The translations under genes were made by a program, and so were the position numbers. Shown here piece after piece: positions 51,380 to 60,272 of a stretch of DNA of 64,000 nt. The stretch comes from Thermostichus sp047461615. GTDB lineage: Bacteria; Cyanobacteriota; Cyanobacteriia; Thermostichales; Thermostichaceae. Position 1 is the first letter of the stretch; every line of letters starts with the position of its first letter. The DNA lies in contig NZ_JANSHI010000001.1 of NCBI RefSeq assembly GCF_047461615.1, positions 124,001-188,000 of the forward strand. The letters run 5' to 3'. The notes under the pieces are model-generated. The model saw only the letters and a program-made list of their open reading frames with translations. It was not told the origin of the DNA and made no database searches.

Positions 51380-52953
51380 ACCGACTTTTGTCCCCGCAGA
51401 ATCTGCAGCGCTTTGGGCAGGTGCTCCGCTAGGTGGACTGGATCCACCCCTGTCGGACCCCGCTCCCCCACCAGCTGGATAGCTGCCTGGGCATGCCACC
51501 ACACCCCGGCACAGGCGCAACTCAGTAGCTCTGAGATCCCCATCGCCTGACCCAGTTGGGCCCTTCTGCGCGCCACTAGTCCACCAATTAGGCCAGTCAA
51601 GACATCGCCGCTGCCGCCGCGAGCCAAGGCCGGTGTGCTCTCCGGGTTTACCCAGCATTCCCCTGTGGGAGAGGCGATTATCGTCCGTGCCCCCTTCAAG
51701 ACCACCACCGCCCCACTCTGGGCTGCTGCCTTTTGGGCTGCCTCGAGGCGATCCTCAAGCGAGATCCCAGGAAAAAGCCGGCGAAATTCCCCCAGGTGCG
51801 GGGTGAGGATAGCTTGGATCCCGTTTTCTGGCAGGCGCTCCACCCCCATCTCCGCTAAGGCATTGAGGCCATCGGCGTCGATCACCCAGGGGATCCCGGC
51901 CCAATCCCGCAGCAAGATCTCCAAAAGCAGCTGGCGGGTTTCCCCAAGGCCCGGCCCCACCGCCACCGCCTGGAAGGGCTTCTCAGCTACTAGCGGCAAA
52001 GAAGGGATCCCTTCCCAGGGGTGCACCAACACCTCCGGCAAAGCGCTGTGGATGATCCCCTTTAACTCCGCCGGCACCACTAGGGTTACCATGCCCACGC
52101 CGCTGGCGCGGGATCCCAGGCCGGCCAACACTGCCGCCCCGGCATAGGCCGTCGAGCCTGCTACCAGCAGCAGGGATCCCTGGCGGTACTTGTGGGTGTC
52201 CAAGGGCGGGTCGGGGGGGAAATGGAGCCAGGGTTGCAGCAACAACTGGGGAACCGCCTCCGCCGGGCAGGCCCAAGGGGGGATCCCAAAATCAATGCGA
52301 CGCAGCTGTCCTACCCAAGGCAGAGCTGCCTCCTGCCACAGGCCCCGCTTCCAGAGGCCCAGGGCATAGGTATGGCTGGCGCGGATACAGCAGCCCCAGA
52401 TCTTGCCTGTCTGGTCGTTGAGGCCAGAGGGCAGGTCCAGGCTGAGGATGGGAATGCCGCTGCCGTTGGCCCACTCCACTGCCTCTGCCCAGGGATCCCC
52501 CAGGGGTCGGTTTAGGCCAATGCCAAACAGGGCGTCAATCAGTAGATCGCAGTCGGCCAACTCCTCCAGCCGATCCACAAACTCCGCCCCCAGCGCCCTG
52601 AGATAGCGAGCGTGGTCGGCAGTCAGGGGCTTGAGATCATCCGGCTTGCCCAGCCAAACCTTCACCCCCTTTTGGGCCAGCCGCAGCTCTCGTCCAACCA
52701 CCAAGCCGTCGCCGCCGTTGTGCCCTGTCCCGCAGAGGATGCCGATGCGCTGCGCATGGGGGAAATCCTGCCGCAACTGGGCAAAAACGGCCAGGCCCAC
52801 CTTTTCCATGAGAGCGGCCACAGGCATGCCGGCAGCGAAGATCTGCTCCTCGAGGCGCCGCATTTGGGCCGAGCTGACTAGGGCAGTGGAGGGGTCAAAG
52901 AGGGGCAGGGCGCCGCGCCGCTGGGGCGAACAGGGCACTGTCATCGCAGTCAT
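51376..52953 (-). CDS. nnr: Bifunctional NAD(P)H-hydrate epimerase/dehydratase
   Basis: Repairs hydrated NAD(P)H. The 525-aa enzyme is a fusion. The N-terminal epimerase (~residues 30-240) has ILCGTGHNGGDGLVVGRELR and LSLDLPSGLNDQTG. The C-terminal ADP-dependent dehydratase (~260-520) has AVGPGLG, VVLKGARTIIASP and ARGGSGDVLTGLIGGLVARR. ATG 52953 overlaps the stop of the VOC gene (ATGA), so the pair is coupled; an internal ATG 52944 is the alternative start. Length is typical of the fused bacterial form. Confidence 0.95.
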   Translation of the reverse strand: MTAMTVPCSPQRRGALPLFDPSTALVSSAQMRRLEEQIFAAGMPVAALMEKVGLAVFAQLRQDFPHAQRIGILCGTGHNGGDGLVVGRELRLAQKGVKVWLGKPDDLKPLTADHARYLRALGAEFVDRLEELADCDLLIDALFGIGLNRPLGDPWAEAVEWANGSGIPILSLDLPSGLNDQTGKIWGCCIRASHTYALGLWKRGLWQEAALPWVGQLRRIDFGIPPWACPAEAVPQLLLQPWLHFPPDPPLDTHKYRQGSLLLVAGSTAYAGAAVLAGLGSRASGVGMVTLVVPAELKGIIHSALPEVLVHPWEGIPSLPLVAEKPFQAVAVGPGLGETRQLLLEILLRDWAGIPWVIDADGLNALAEMGVERLPENGIQAILTPHLGEFRRLFPGISLEDRLEAAQKAAAQSGAVVVLKGARTIIASPTGECWVNPESTPALARGGSGDVLTGLIGGLVARRRAQLGQAMGISELLSCACAGVWWHAQAAIQLVGERGPTGVDPVHLAEHLPKALQILRGQKSV

Positions 52954-53345
52954 GGCTGAGGAGGACTTAGGGAGCTTAGCTCGATCACGTTCCCGTCGGG
53001 ATCCCGAACAAACAGCGCCGCTCGCCCGGAAGCGCTTGGCTGCACCTCGTAGCCTGCCTGCAGCAGGCGGGCCTTTACCGCTTCCAGGTCTTCCACGCCC
53101 AGCGCCACATGGGGAAGGCGCCCCCACTTCGCCTTGCTGCCCCAACTGGCTGGCTGCCCTTGGTCAAGCGGCTCCTCAGTAACAATCAAGTGAATCTGAG
53201 AGGAGCCCACCTGGTACCAAGCGCCGGGAAAGTCAAAGGGAAACCGCTCTGCTTTGGGGAGCCCGAGCACCGTCCTGTAGAAATGCTCAGCCCTGGCCAG
53301 ATCGCTAACCCAAAGGGCAGTATGTAAGTGCTGATAGGCAGTCAT
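52950..53345 (-). CDS. VOC/glyoxalase-superfamily protein
   Basis: A 131-aa single VOC domain. The N-terminal half has LHTALWVSDLARAEHFYRTVLGLPKAE and QIHLIVTEE; the C-terminal half has LPHVALGVEDLEAVKARLLQAGYEV and FVRDPDGNVIELSSL. Metal-ligand positions (His in the first strand, Glu in the last) are present. The substrate is unknown. It overlaps nnr by 4 bases (ATGA) on the same strand, suggesting a shared role in metabolite repair or simple coupling. It is not similar enough to the other VOC gene (20401-20826) to be a recent duplicate. Confidence 0.85.
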   Translation of the reverse strand: MTAYQHLHTALWVSDLARAEHFYRTVLGLPKAERFPFDFPGAWYQVGSSQIHLIVTEEPLDQGQPASWGSKAKWGRLPHVALGVEDLEAVKARLLQAGYEVQPSASGRAALFVRDPDGNVIELSSLSPPQP

Positions 53346-53457
53346 GACGCTAGGTCTAATGAAGTTCTTCTGAAGTTCTTCTCTGAGGGTCTGTTCCGCC
53401 TGTGCGCTAAGTTGGAGCTAGGGCAACGAGTGTTTGGCCTTGCCCAGGGGTTGGTCT

Positions 53458-53628
53458 ATGGGATCCCGCACCAAGTTTTTCGGCACTGTCCTGGCCATGC
53501 TGGCCGCCAACAGCATCTATATGCAGTTGCAGCAGCTTGCCCTGCGGCTAGAAGAAAAGGTGAAGCCAGCTCCCTCAGAGCAAGCCTCTCCAGAGCCTCA
53601 GAGCAACGCGCAGCCGCCGGGTCGCTGA
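53458..53628 (+). CDS. Small protein, unknown
   Basis: A 56-aa protein with a short hydrophobic segment (TKFFGTVLAMLAANSIYMQ), then an amphipathic helix (LQQLALRLEEKVK) and a Pro/Ser/Gln tail (PAPSEQASPEPQSNAQPPGR). ATG 53458 is the most likely start. No family recognised and the coding evidence is only hydropathy and an open frame, so it may be spurious. Confidence 0.35.
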   Translation: MGSRTKFFGTVLAMLAANSIYMQLQQLALRLEEKVKPAPSEQASPEPQSNAQPPGR

Positions 53629-53785
53629 GAGCCTCTGGCCCAAGTTTTCCGGAGGGTGCAACTGGCCAGGGCCGGCTTTGTCGGGATCCCCTAGAAGCCG
53701 GGTGGTGCTTTGCAAAGGGGATCAAACTCCGTACCATAGAGGAGCAGGCTCCCCTGTTTTGCGGTTTACACCTTGGGTACTCACC

Positions 53786-54496
53786 ATGACTCAGCCCTCA
53801 GCAGCCTCTGGGCAAAAGCCGATCGTTGTCGCCCCTTCTATTCTTTCAGCCGATTTTAGCCGCTTGGGGGAAGAAGTGCGGGCAGTGGACGAGGCGGGGG
53901 CCGACTGGATCCACGTAGATGTGATGGATGGCCGCTTTGTGCCCAACATCACCATCGGCCCGCTGGTGGTGGAAGCGCTGCGCCCGGTTACGGCCAAGCC
54001 TCTGGATGTCCACCTGATGATTGTGGAGCCGGAGAAATATGTGGCCGACTTTGCCAAGGCGGGGGCCGACATCATCTCCGTTCACGCCGAGTCCAGCTCC
54101 ACCATCCACCTGCACCGCACCCTCAGCCAAATCAAGGATCTGGGCAAACAGGCAGGTGTGGTGCTCAACCCGGCCAGCCCTCTGGAGCTGATTCAGTACG
54201 TGCTGGATCTGGTGGACCTGGTGTTGATCATGAGCGTCAACCCTGGCTTTGGCGGCCAGAGCTTCATCCCGGCGGTGGTGCCCAAGATTCGCCAGTTGCG
54301 GGCCCTGTGCGACGAGCGGGGCTTGGATCCCTGGATCGAGGTGGATGGCGGCATCAAGGCCAGCAACGCCTGGCAGGTCATCGAGGCGGGGGCCAACGCC
54401 CTGGTGGCGGGCTCAGCCGTATTCAAGGCCAAGGACTACGGGGAAGCCATTCGCGCCATTCGCCACAGCCACCGCCCCGAGCTGGTGACGGTTTAG
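53786..54496 (+). CDS. rpe: Ribulose-phosphate 3-epimerase
   Basis: Interconverts ribulose-5-P and xylulose-5-P in the Calvin and pentose phosphate cycles. The 236-aa TIM barrel has VAPSILSADFSRLGEEV, the metal-ligand DWIHVDVMDGRFVPNI, the LDVHLMIVEPEKYV strand and IMSVNPGFGGQSFIP. All catalytic Asp and His positions are intact. ATG 53786 was chosen with a normal N-terminal extension of ~13 residues (TQPSAASGQKPIV). Confidence 0.97.
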   Translation: MTQPSAASGQKPIVVAPSILSADFSRLGEEVRAVDEAGADWIHVDVMDGRFVPNITIGPLVVEALRPVTAKPLDVHLMIVEPEKYVADFAKAGADIISVHAESSSTIHLHRTLSQIKDLGKQAGVVLNPASPLELIQYVLDLVDLVLIMSVNPGFGGQSFIPAVVPKIRQLRALCDERGLDPWIEVDGGIKASNAWQVIEAGANALVAGSAVFKAKDYGEAIRAIRHSHRPELVTV

Positions 54497-54563
54497 GGCT
54501 TTCTTCCCGTAGGCCGGCAACGCTGCAAGCAGCCTCAGCTCAAGCCCTAGCCCGCGCAAAGCT

Positions 54564-55403
54564 TTAGCGCAGAGCGGCCGTCTTCTTCTGGGCAGCGGCA
54601 GGGGAGGCACCTGCTTCAGCTTGACCTAGGCAGTGAGGAGGCGCAGAGGGGGGAACAAGCGGCTGAGGCGAGGTAGGGCTGAAAAAAACCTGGCAGAAGG
54701 GCAGGCGGCTCTTGCGCTGAATGTCGGCAAGGTAAGGGGGAGGGATGGTGCCCCAGTAGGCCCTTAGGACATGCTGGTCGGGATCCTCTGGCAGCACCTG
54801 GTAGTGCAACATTAGGCGGTTATCGGGAAACCAGGCGCGAACAAGCCTTTGCAGTTGCCTGAAATTGAAGCCTGGCTCTTCCGGATTGTAAATGAGGTGC
54901 ATCCCCACTAGCCGCCCGCCCATGAAGTAGGCCTCTACATAAAACCCGCGGGCATAGAGGGGGGGCTCTGAGGGATCCCGCGACGGAGGGGCAGCCGGCG
55001 GATAGAGGGCCTCACCGCCCGGTCGCAGTTGCCAGCGGCTCCAGCGGGGATCCTCTCGGTCGCTGGAAATAGTCTCCCAGTTGTTGGCGTGGGCGTAGCC
55101 TAAGAAGCGCTCCTCCACCATGCCTAGATAAAGCATCTCCATCTGCAAGGAGGGTCGGGCCCGCGTTTGCAACAAGGGCAGAGTGCGCACTTCTCCTTGC
55201 TTGAGCACCAAAACTTCCGCCAGGGCTGGACAAGGTTTCCACGCCAGCAACGCCGCTAGGACCCCTGCCCCAACTGCCCGGCCCAGGTAGCCGAGACCAG
55301 GCTTGACCAAGGCAAGCAGCCATGGGGCTAGCCTCGGGAGCTGGAGAGACAGCCTAAGCTGAGTGTCCAACCCAACAAAAGCTGGAACGTAAGATGAGAT
55401 CAC
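54564..55403 (-). CDS. Conserved cyanobacterial exported protein, unknown
   Basis: A 279-aa protein. A hydrophobic stretch near residues 45-60 (AVGAGVLAALLAWKPCPALAE) suggests a signal or anchor after a basic, variable N-terminus. The soluble part has conserved-looking runs: MEMLYLGMVEERFLGYAHANNWETISSD, YVEAYFMGGRLVGMHLIYNPEEPGF and LRAYWGTIPPPYLADIQRKSRLPFC. I do not recognise a family. The C-terminal Pro/Ala/Gln tail is low complexity. It is divergent from miaA. Confidence 0.6.
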   Translation of the reverse strand: MISSYVPAFVGLDTQLRLSLQLPRLAPWLLALVKPGLGYLGRAVGAGVLAALLAWKPCPALAEVLVLKQGEVRTLPLLQTRARPSLQMEMLYLGMVEERFLGYAHANNWETISSDREDPRWSRWQLRPGGEALYPPAAPPSRDPSEPPLYARGFYVEAYFMGGRLVGMHLIYNPEEPGFNFRQLQRLVRAWFPDNRLMLHYQVLPEDPDQHVLRAYWGTIPPPYLADIQRKSRLPFCQVFFSPTSPQPLVPPSAPPHCLGQAEAGASPAAAQKKTAALR

Positions 55404-55543
55404 CGCAATTTCAAAGAGCCCAAAGCTGTTAGGAAGTCTATTCTAGCCACAGAGCTAAAGCCTTTTAGAAATTTTGTTGCCTTGCATAAATTTTTGCAGG
55501 TTCTGAATGTCTGCCACCCAGTACAACAAGTAACACTTCCGGC

Positions 55544-56506
55544 ATGGTAACTCCAGGCCTAATTGTTATTGCCGGCCCCACCGCCACTGGCAAGTCACGT
55601 CAGGCGCTGCTGCTGGCCCAGCGGCTGGGATCCCCTCTGCTGAATGCCGACTCTCGCCAGGTCTACCGGGAGTTCGACATCGGCACTGCCAAGCCTACCC
55701 CCGCTGAGCGGGCCCTCTGGCCGCACGAGCTGATGGACTTTGTGGATCCCCGCCACACCTACACCGTGGCCGAGTTTCAGCAGGCGGCCCAGTCGCGCAT
55801 TGCCGAGGCCCATCGGCAGGGACAGACTCCCATTCTGGTAGGGGGGACGGGGCTCTACATCCAATCCATTACTGCAGGGTTGGGGATCCCGGCAGTTCCG
55901 CCGCAGCCCGAGTTGCGCGCTCAACTAGAGACGTGGCCGCCCGAGATCCGCTACGCCTGGCTGCAGCAGTTGGATCCCGTTGCCGCCGAGCACATCCATC
56001 CCCATGACACGGTGCGCACCCTGCGGGCTTTGGAGATCATCTACACCACCGGCAAGCCAGCTTCCCGCCTGAGGCAGGCCCATCCTCCCAGCTACCCCAT
56101 CCTCATCTTGGGGCTGCGCTGCCCAATGCCCCGTCTGGAACAACGCATTGCTCGGCGCACGGCAGAAATGCTGGCAGCAGGCTGGATTGAGGAGGTGAAA
56201 ACGCTGCGGGAGCGCTACGGGCCAGACCTGCCCCTCTTACAAACCTTGGGCTACGCGGAGATTGGCGCCTACCTAGAAGGGCGGATCCCAGAAGCAGAGC
56301 TGCAGCCTTTGATTGTGCGGCGCACCCGCCAGTTTGCCAAGCGGCAGATGACCTGGTTTCGGGCCATGCCAGGGATCCAGTGGCTGGACTGCGAGGCCGA
56401 GGATCTGCCGGAGCAAATCTGGAGCCGGGTTACGGCGTGGATGGCCGCTCAGACCAGCGCTGAAACCAGTCCTGCCGTCGCTGCGCGTCCGCCCGCCGAT
56501 CCGTAA
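55544..56506 (+). CDS. miaA: tRNA dimethylallyltransferase
   Basis: Adds the isopentenyl group to A37 of certain tRNAs. The 320-aa chain has the P-loop VIAGPTATGKSRQALLLA, then LLNADSRQVYREFDIGTAKP, the central DTVRTLRALEIIYTTGKP and LQTLGYAEIGAYLEG near the C-terminus, and RRTRQFAKRQMTWFR. Its last 77 bases overlap menD on the opposite strand. The tail (QTSAETSPAVAARPPADP) lies in the overlap and is not conserved, so either the overlap is real or miaA ends earlier in the ancestor. Confidence 0.95.
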   Translation: MVTPGLIVIAGPTATGKSRQALLLAQRLGSPLLNADSRQVYREFDIGTAKPTPAERALWPHELMDFVDPRHTYTVAEFQQAAQSRIAEAHRQGQTPILVGGTGLYIQSITAGLGIPAVPPQPELRAQLETWPPEIRYAWLQQLDPVAAEHIHPHDTVRTLRALEIIYTTGKPASRLRQAHPPSYPILILGLRCPMPRLEQRIARRTAEMLAAGWIEEVKTLRERYGPDLPLLQTLGYAEIGAYLEGRIPEAELQPLIVRRTRQFAKRQMTWFRAMPGIQWLDCEAEDLPEQIWSRVTAWMAAQTSAETSPAVAARPPADP

Positions 56507-58238
56507 GGATCTCCAACACCCGCACCCCCTGGGCCGGCAAGGGATCCAAGGCTTGGGCCAGCTCCTCCCAGGTCTCTATCCGCCGGTGGGGGATGCCATG
56601 GGCCTGGCAGAGGAGGGCAAAATCCACGGCCTGGGGGGTGGCAAAGTAGGGCTCAAAGGGAGGGTTGGGCTCCTGGCGAGCCGCCTTGGCAATGGGCAAG
56701 AGCTCAAAGATACCGCCCCCCTGGTTGTTGATGAGAAGAATCGTCAGGGATCCCTGAAGGCATTGGGCAAGACGCAGGCCACCGCAGTCGTGCAAAAAGG
56801 CCAGATCCCCGGTCAGCACCACCGTCGGGCGCTGGCGATGGGCCACCCCAAAGGCGGTCGAGAGGATGCCGTCGATGCCGTTGGTGCCGCGGTTAAAGTA
56901 AGGCCGGATATGGCGGTCGTTGGGTGACCAAAACCACTCCACATCCCGCACCGGTGTGCTGTTGGCAATAAATAGCGGCGTCTCCGGCGGCAGGTGATGG
57001 GCCAGCCACCAGGCAATCTTGCCCTCAAACCACTCCGGCAGAGCTGCCAGCAGCCGATCCAGCTCAACCCGAGCTTTTGCTTCCGCCTGCAGCCAGGCTT
57101 GCAGAAAAGCGGTTGTTTTGGCTTTGCCTGCCGGGATCCCTGCCGCCACCTCCTCCAAGGCAAAGGGCAAGTGGGTCGTGGAGTTGTGGAGAGGATCGGC
57201 GTTCTGGGGTCGGGGATCGAGTAGCCAGGTGCGGGGTTGGACTTGGGCCAGGGCTTGCCGCAGGGCCTTGCTGGTGGGCAAGGGTCCCAGTTGGATGACC
57301 TGCTCCGGCCAAAGATGGGGCTGCTCTCCCTGGAGGAGAAAATCGTAGGTGGTGATGAGGTAGGGGTTAAGGGAAGCGTAGTTGCGCAGGGGGGAAAGGC
57401 CTTCTGCCAACACCGGCCAGCCCAGGGCTAGGGCCAGACGGGCCACTGCCTCAGCGTAGGCGCGGGGATCCGCCGCTTGGGCCGGCCCTGCCAAGATCGC
57501 TCCCCGCTCACAGCCGCACCACTCCTGCCAAAAGGAAGCCCTCTCCACCTGAAGAGTGCCCCGCAGCGCCTGGCAGGAAGACCCGGCCGGAGCAACCCCC
57601 CGAAAAAAGGTCTTCTCAAACTCCGGATTTTTCTGCCAACGGGCCAGGGGCGCGGTGCTGCCGTCAGCAATGGGAGCCAAGGGCTCCCGCAAGGGCACGT
57701 TGAGATGCACTGGACCCGGGAAAGGGTAGAGGGCACGCTCCCAGGCGTGAATGACGGTCTGGCGCAGGTAGGCCAGAGCTTCTAGGTCGGCACTGGGCAG
57801 GGCTAGCTCCGCCTGCCAGTTGGGGTAGTGGCCGTAGAGCTTCACCTGGTCGATGGTCTGCCCGGCACGGCAGTGGCGCAGCTCCGGCGGCCGATCCGCC
57901 GTCAAAACCAGAAGTGGCCAACCACTTTCCGCCGCCTCGATGAGAGCGGGGAAAAAATGGGCGCCGGCGCTGCCAGAGGTACACACTAGCGGGATGGGCT
58001 GCCGCAGCTGCTGGGCCAAGCCAAGGGCAAAGAAGGCCGCCGACCGCTCATCCAGCACTGGAATGGCCTCGATCTCAGGGTGCTGCGCTAGAGCATAGGT
58101 GAGGGGGGCAGAGCGGGATCCCGGACACACCACGGCCACCCGACAGCCCAGCCGGCTCAAGGTCTCGGCCAAAACGGATCCCCAGAGGGTGTTGAGGTTG
58201 CGCCAGTCCAGCCGTTGAGGACAAGGCGTGTCAGCCAT
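56430..58238 (-). CDS. menD: SEPHCHC synthase (MenD)
   Basis: Thiamine-diphosphate enzyme that commits isochorismate to phylloquinone (vitamin K1) synthesis for photosystem I. The 602-aa chain has VVCPGSRSAPLTYAL, the ThDP-activating glutamate in DERSAAFFALGLAQ, and the ThDP/Mg-binding GDLAFLHDCGG and LLINNQGGGIFELLPI. ATG 58238 (MADTPCPQRLDW) fits the family N-terminus better than the in-frame ATG 14 codons earlier. Its 3' end overlaps miaA by 77 bases. Other men genes are not adjacent. Confidence 0.95.
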   Translation of the reverse strand: MADTPCPQRLDWRNLNTLWGSVLAETLSRLGCRVAVVCPGSRSAPLTYALAQHPEIEAIPVLDERSAAFFALGLAQQLRQPIPLVCTSGSAGAHFFPALIEAAESGWPLLVLTADRPPELRHCRAGQTIDQVKLYGHYPNWQAELALPSADLEALAYLRQTVIHAWERALYPFPGPVHLNVPLREPLAPIADGSTAPLARWQKNPEFEKTFFRGVAPAGSSCQALRGTLQVERASFWQEWCGCERGAILAGPAQAADPRAYAEAVARLALALGWPVLAEGLSPLRNYASLNPYLITTYDFLLQGEQPHLWPEQVIQLGPLPTSKALRQALAQVQPRTWLLDPRPQNADPLHNSTTHLPFALEEVAAGIPAGKAKTTAFLQAWLQAEAKARVELDRLLAALPEWFEGKIAWWLAHHLPPETPLFIANSTPVRDVEWFWSPNDRHIRPYFNRGTNGIDGILSTAFGVAHRQRPTVVLTGDLAFLHDCGGLRLAQCLQGSLTILLINNQGGGIFELLPIAKAARQEPNPPFEPYFATPQAVDFALLCQAHGIPHRRIETWEELAQALDPLPAQGVRVLEILTDRRADAQRRQDWFQRWSERPSTP

Positions 58239-58441
58239 TCCAGCCACAAGAGGTAGCGGGAGAGAACCCAAGATAGGCACATCCTGTTACTCTAGGCCCA
58301 TCGACCACCCCGGGGAAGCCCCCTCTCCTATCCACCGCTTGTTATGGCCTCCTGCCGACAGGAGGAGCCGGAGGTTGGTCAAGTTTCTCGAAGGGGGGAA
58401 TAATGTTTATCGACCTTTGCTGCAGCCAAGCAGGAGCGCCC

Positions 58442-58684
58442 ATGCCCAGAAAACCCGATGGCTACCTCGTTCACATCATGCTGGAAGGGGGTCAGACCCT
58501 ACAGGTACGGGTCAAGGAAGCCAGAGAATACACAGAGCTGATCAACCAACTGATGGTGGGTGGGGACGAGTTCATCACCTTGCCCAAGCAAATGGACAAT
58601 GAGTACATGATCGTGCGTCCCCAGCGGGTGGCCGGTGTGTCGGTGGAGGCAATCTACAACTCCAGCGTTGGTATTGACTTGTAG
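58442..58684 (+). CDS. Small conserved-looking protein, unknown
   Basis: An 80-aa protein reading PRKPDGYLVHIMLEGGQTLQ, then VRVKEAREYTELINQLMVGGDEFITLP and NEYMIVRPQRVAGVSVEAI. It is short, beta-rich and without membrane segments, like small cyanobacterial regulatory or RNA-binding proteins. ATG 58442 is preferred over the in-frame ATG 13 codons earlier. I do not recognise a family. Confidence 0.6.
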   Translation: MPRKPDGYLVHIMLEGGQTLQVRVKEAREYTELINQLMVGGDEFITLPKQMDNEYMIVRPQRVAGVSVEAIYNSSVGIDL

Positions 58685-58719
58685 GAATCCCAAGAGCCAA
58701 GCCAGGGATCGCGCCCGAA

Positions 58720-58743
58720 ACCCCCAGCCTTGAAGCTGGGGGT
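58720..58743 (+). terminator. Perfect hairpin, possible terminator or IS605-end remnant
   Basis: CCCCCAGC (58721-58728) and GCTGGGGG (58735-58742) pair completely around loop CTTGAA, with a flanking A-T extending the stem to nine. It follows the small gene by 36 bases and is placed between convergent genes, which suits transcription termination. No T-run follows. The sequence also resembles the fold-back at IS200/IS605 ends, so a stray element end is the alternative. Confidence 0.5.
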
Positions 58744-58795
58744 GCTAGGAAGGCTTTCTACAGACTTAGATTTTAGGATTGCAAGGCCGAGAAGA

Positions 58796-59344
58796 CTATT
58801 TCTCCGGTGGCAGGAGGACTTTGTCAATGACGTGGATAATGCCGTTGGAGGCTTTGAGATCGGGGGTTGCCACCTTGGCGTCGTTGACCCGGATCCCATC
58901 CTTGATAGAGATCTCCACCGGCACTTCAGCAAGGGTAGTCACCTTACCGGCCTTTAGATTTTGAGAGAGAAGCTCGCCAGACACGACATGGTAGCTGAGC
59001 ACTCGCTTCAATTTCTCCTTGTTTTCTGGCTTGAGCAAGTCGTCTAGCGTGCCTTTCGGCAGGGCCGCAAAGGCTTCATCAGTAGGGGCAAAAACGGTGA
59101 AGGGGCCCTTCCCAGAGAGCGTCTTCACCAGGTCAGCAGCCTCCAGGGCTTTGAGCAAGGTGGTGAAGGAGCCAGCCTCAGCAGCAACATCCACAATGGT
59201 TTTGGCTTTTTGGGCAGGAGCCGCAGTCTTCGCGCTTGCAGGCGCTGGGCTAGGGCTGGGGCTGCTAGCCTGGACTCCGGGAGCTGCAGCCAACACCGTG
59301 GCCGAGGCAACGGCTAAAGAGAGCGTGAAGAGCTTACGAACCAT
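58796..59344 (-). CDS. Fasciclin-domain exported protein
   Basis: A 182-aa secreted or membrane-attached protein. A signal peptide (VRKLFTLSLAVASATVLAAAPGVQAS) is followed by a Ser/Pro/Ala linker and one FAS1 domain: TIVDVAAEAGSFTTLLKALEAADL, the conserved GPFTVFAPTDEAFAALPKGTL, YHVVSGELLS and NGIIHVIDKVLLPP. FAS1 domains mediate adhesion to proteins or surfaces. Cyanobacterial relatives are often in the outer layers. A hairpin lies just downstream. Confidence 0.93.
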   Translation of the reverse strand: MVRKLFTLSLAVASATVLAAAPGVQASSPSPSPAPASAKTAAPAQKAKTIVDVAAEAGSFTTLLKALEAADLVKTLSGKGPFTVFAPTDEAFAALPKGTLDDLLKPENKEKLKRVLSYHVVSGELLSQNLKAGKVTTLAEVPVEISIKDGIRVNDAKVATPDLKASNGIIHVIDKVLLPPEK

Positions 59345-59441
59345 GGAATGTAACCCTCCGTAAAGAGTAGGTCTACACTCCTTTACGACGGACAGCCTCT
59401 GGCTCGAGTTCCTTACTTCCCGTGGTGGAGCTGCTAGCTGC

Positions 59442-60254
59442 TTAGGCGTTGCCCCTGCGGCTTGCCGAGGGATCGCCGCTGCTTTCGGCTGGGTTGGAAC
59501 TGGTCAAATCGTTGAGGCGGCGCAGGATCCCCCATCCCTGCAGGGCTTCCAAGAGGGCCTCCCGCACAACGGCCACGGTTTCTTGGTCAAGAGCCAGGCG
59601 CAGATAATCCACTGCCAGCCGAGTTTGTTCGGGATCCAGATGGGGCAGGCGGCTCTGCAGCCGGCGTACCCCCAGCAGCCGCCTGTAGGGATCGGGGGAA
59701 GCAATGTCGCTAAGATCCCGCTCCCATTGAGAACGCTGCCGCTCTTGCCGGCGGCTGAGCCACTCCCAAAACAGCAGTGACAGCAGGGCAAAGGTGGCTA
59801 GCCCCTGCACAATAGCGCCCGTGGCCAGCCAGCGCTGGTTGGCTTCTGCCCAGATTGAGACTGCAAGGTAGGTGCCGAGGGTGGCGGCTGCCCCACCAGT
59901 AACGGCTAGCAAAAGGGAGCGGTCAGCTTGGCGAAACCAAGCCTGCCACTCCTGCCAGCGGCGGCTAAACTCAGGGCTGCAAGCCGCGTACACCCCTAGC
60001 ATCACCCCAGTGCCCACTGCTAGGGAAAGGGCCAGGCGCCAGTGCCAAAAGGCTAGCCCCGCCAACGCCAAGCCTGACACCGCCAAAACCCGCCCCTGCG
60101 ATCCCCCCAGCAGCCACCCCGCCGCCTGGGCTCCCCTTTCCTCTGCCCCTTTCTGAACCCGCTGAAGATACTCCTGCCAGGATCCCTGGCCAGAAGAGGG
60201 GCGACTGGATCCCTTCTTCACCGCCGGCAACTCTCCCAACTTTTTCTCTGCCAA
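59442..60254 (-). CDS. Membrane protein with helical C-terminal domain, unknown
   Basis: A 270-aa protein with a basic N-terminus, four hydrophobic segments (VLAVSGLALAGLAFWHW, LALSLAVGTGVMLGVYAACS, LLAVTGGAAATLGTYLAVSIW, IVQGLATFALLSLLFWEWL) and a soluble helical C-terminus resembling armadillo/HEAT repeats (DPYRRLLGVRRLQSRLPHLDPEQTRLAVDYLRLALDQE). The pattern is seen in uncharacterised cyanobacterial membrane proteins. The start is TTG 60254. It lies downstream of purE by 18 bases and may be cotranscribed. Confidence 0.65.
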   Translation of the reverse strand: MAEKKLGELPAVKKGSSRPSSGQGSWQEYLQRVQKGAEERGAQAAGWLLGGSQGRVLAVSGLALAGLAFWHWRLALSLAVGTGVMLGVYAACSPEFSRRWQEWQAWFRQADRSLLLAVTGGAAATLGTYLAVSIWAEANQRWLATGAIVQGLATFALLSLLFWEWLSRRQERQRSQWERDLSDIASPDPYRRLLGVRRLQSRLPHLDPEQTRLAVDYLRLALDQETVAVVREALLEALQGWGILRRLNDLTSSNPAESSGDPSASRRGNA

Positions 60255-60272
60255 GACAGGTCAACGCTTTAA

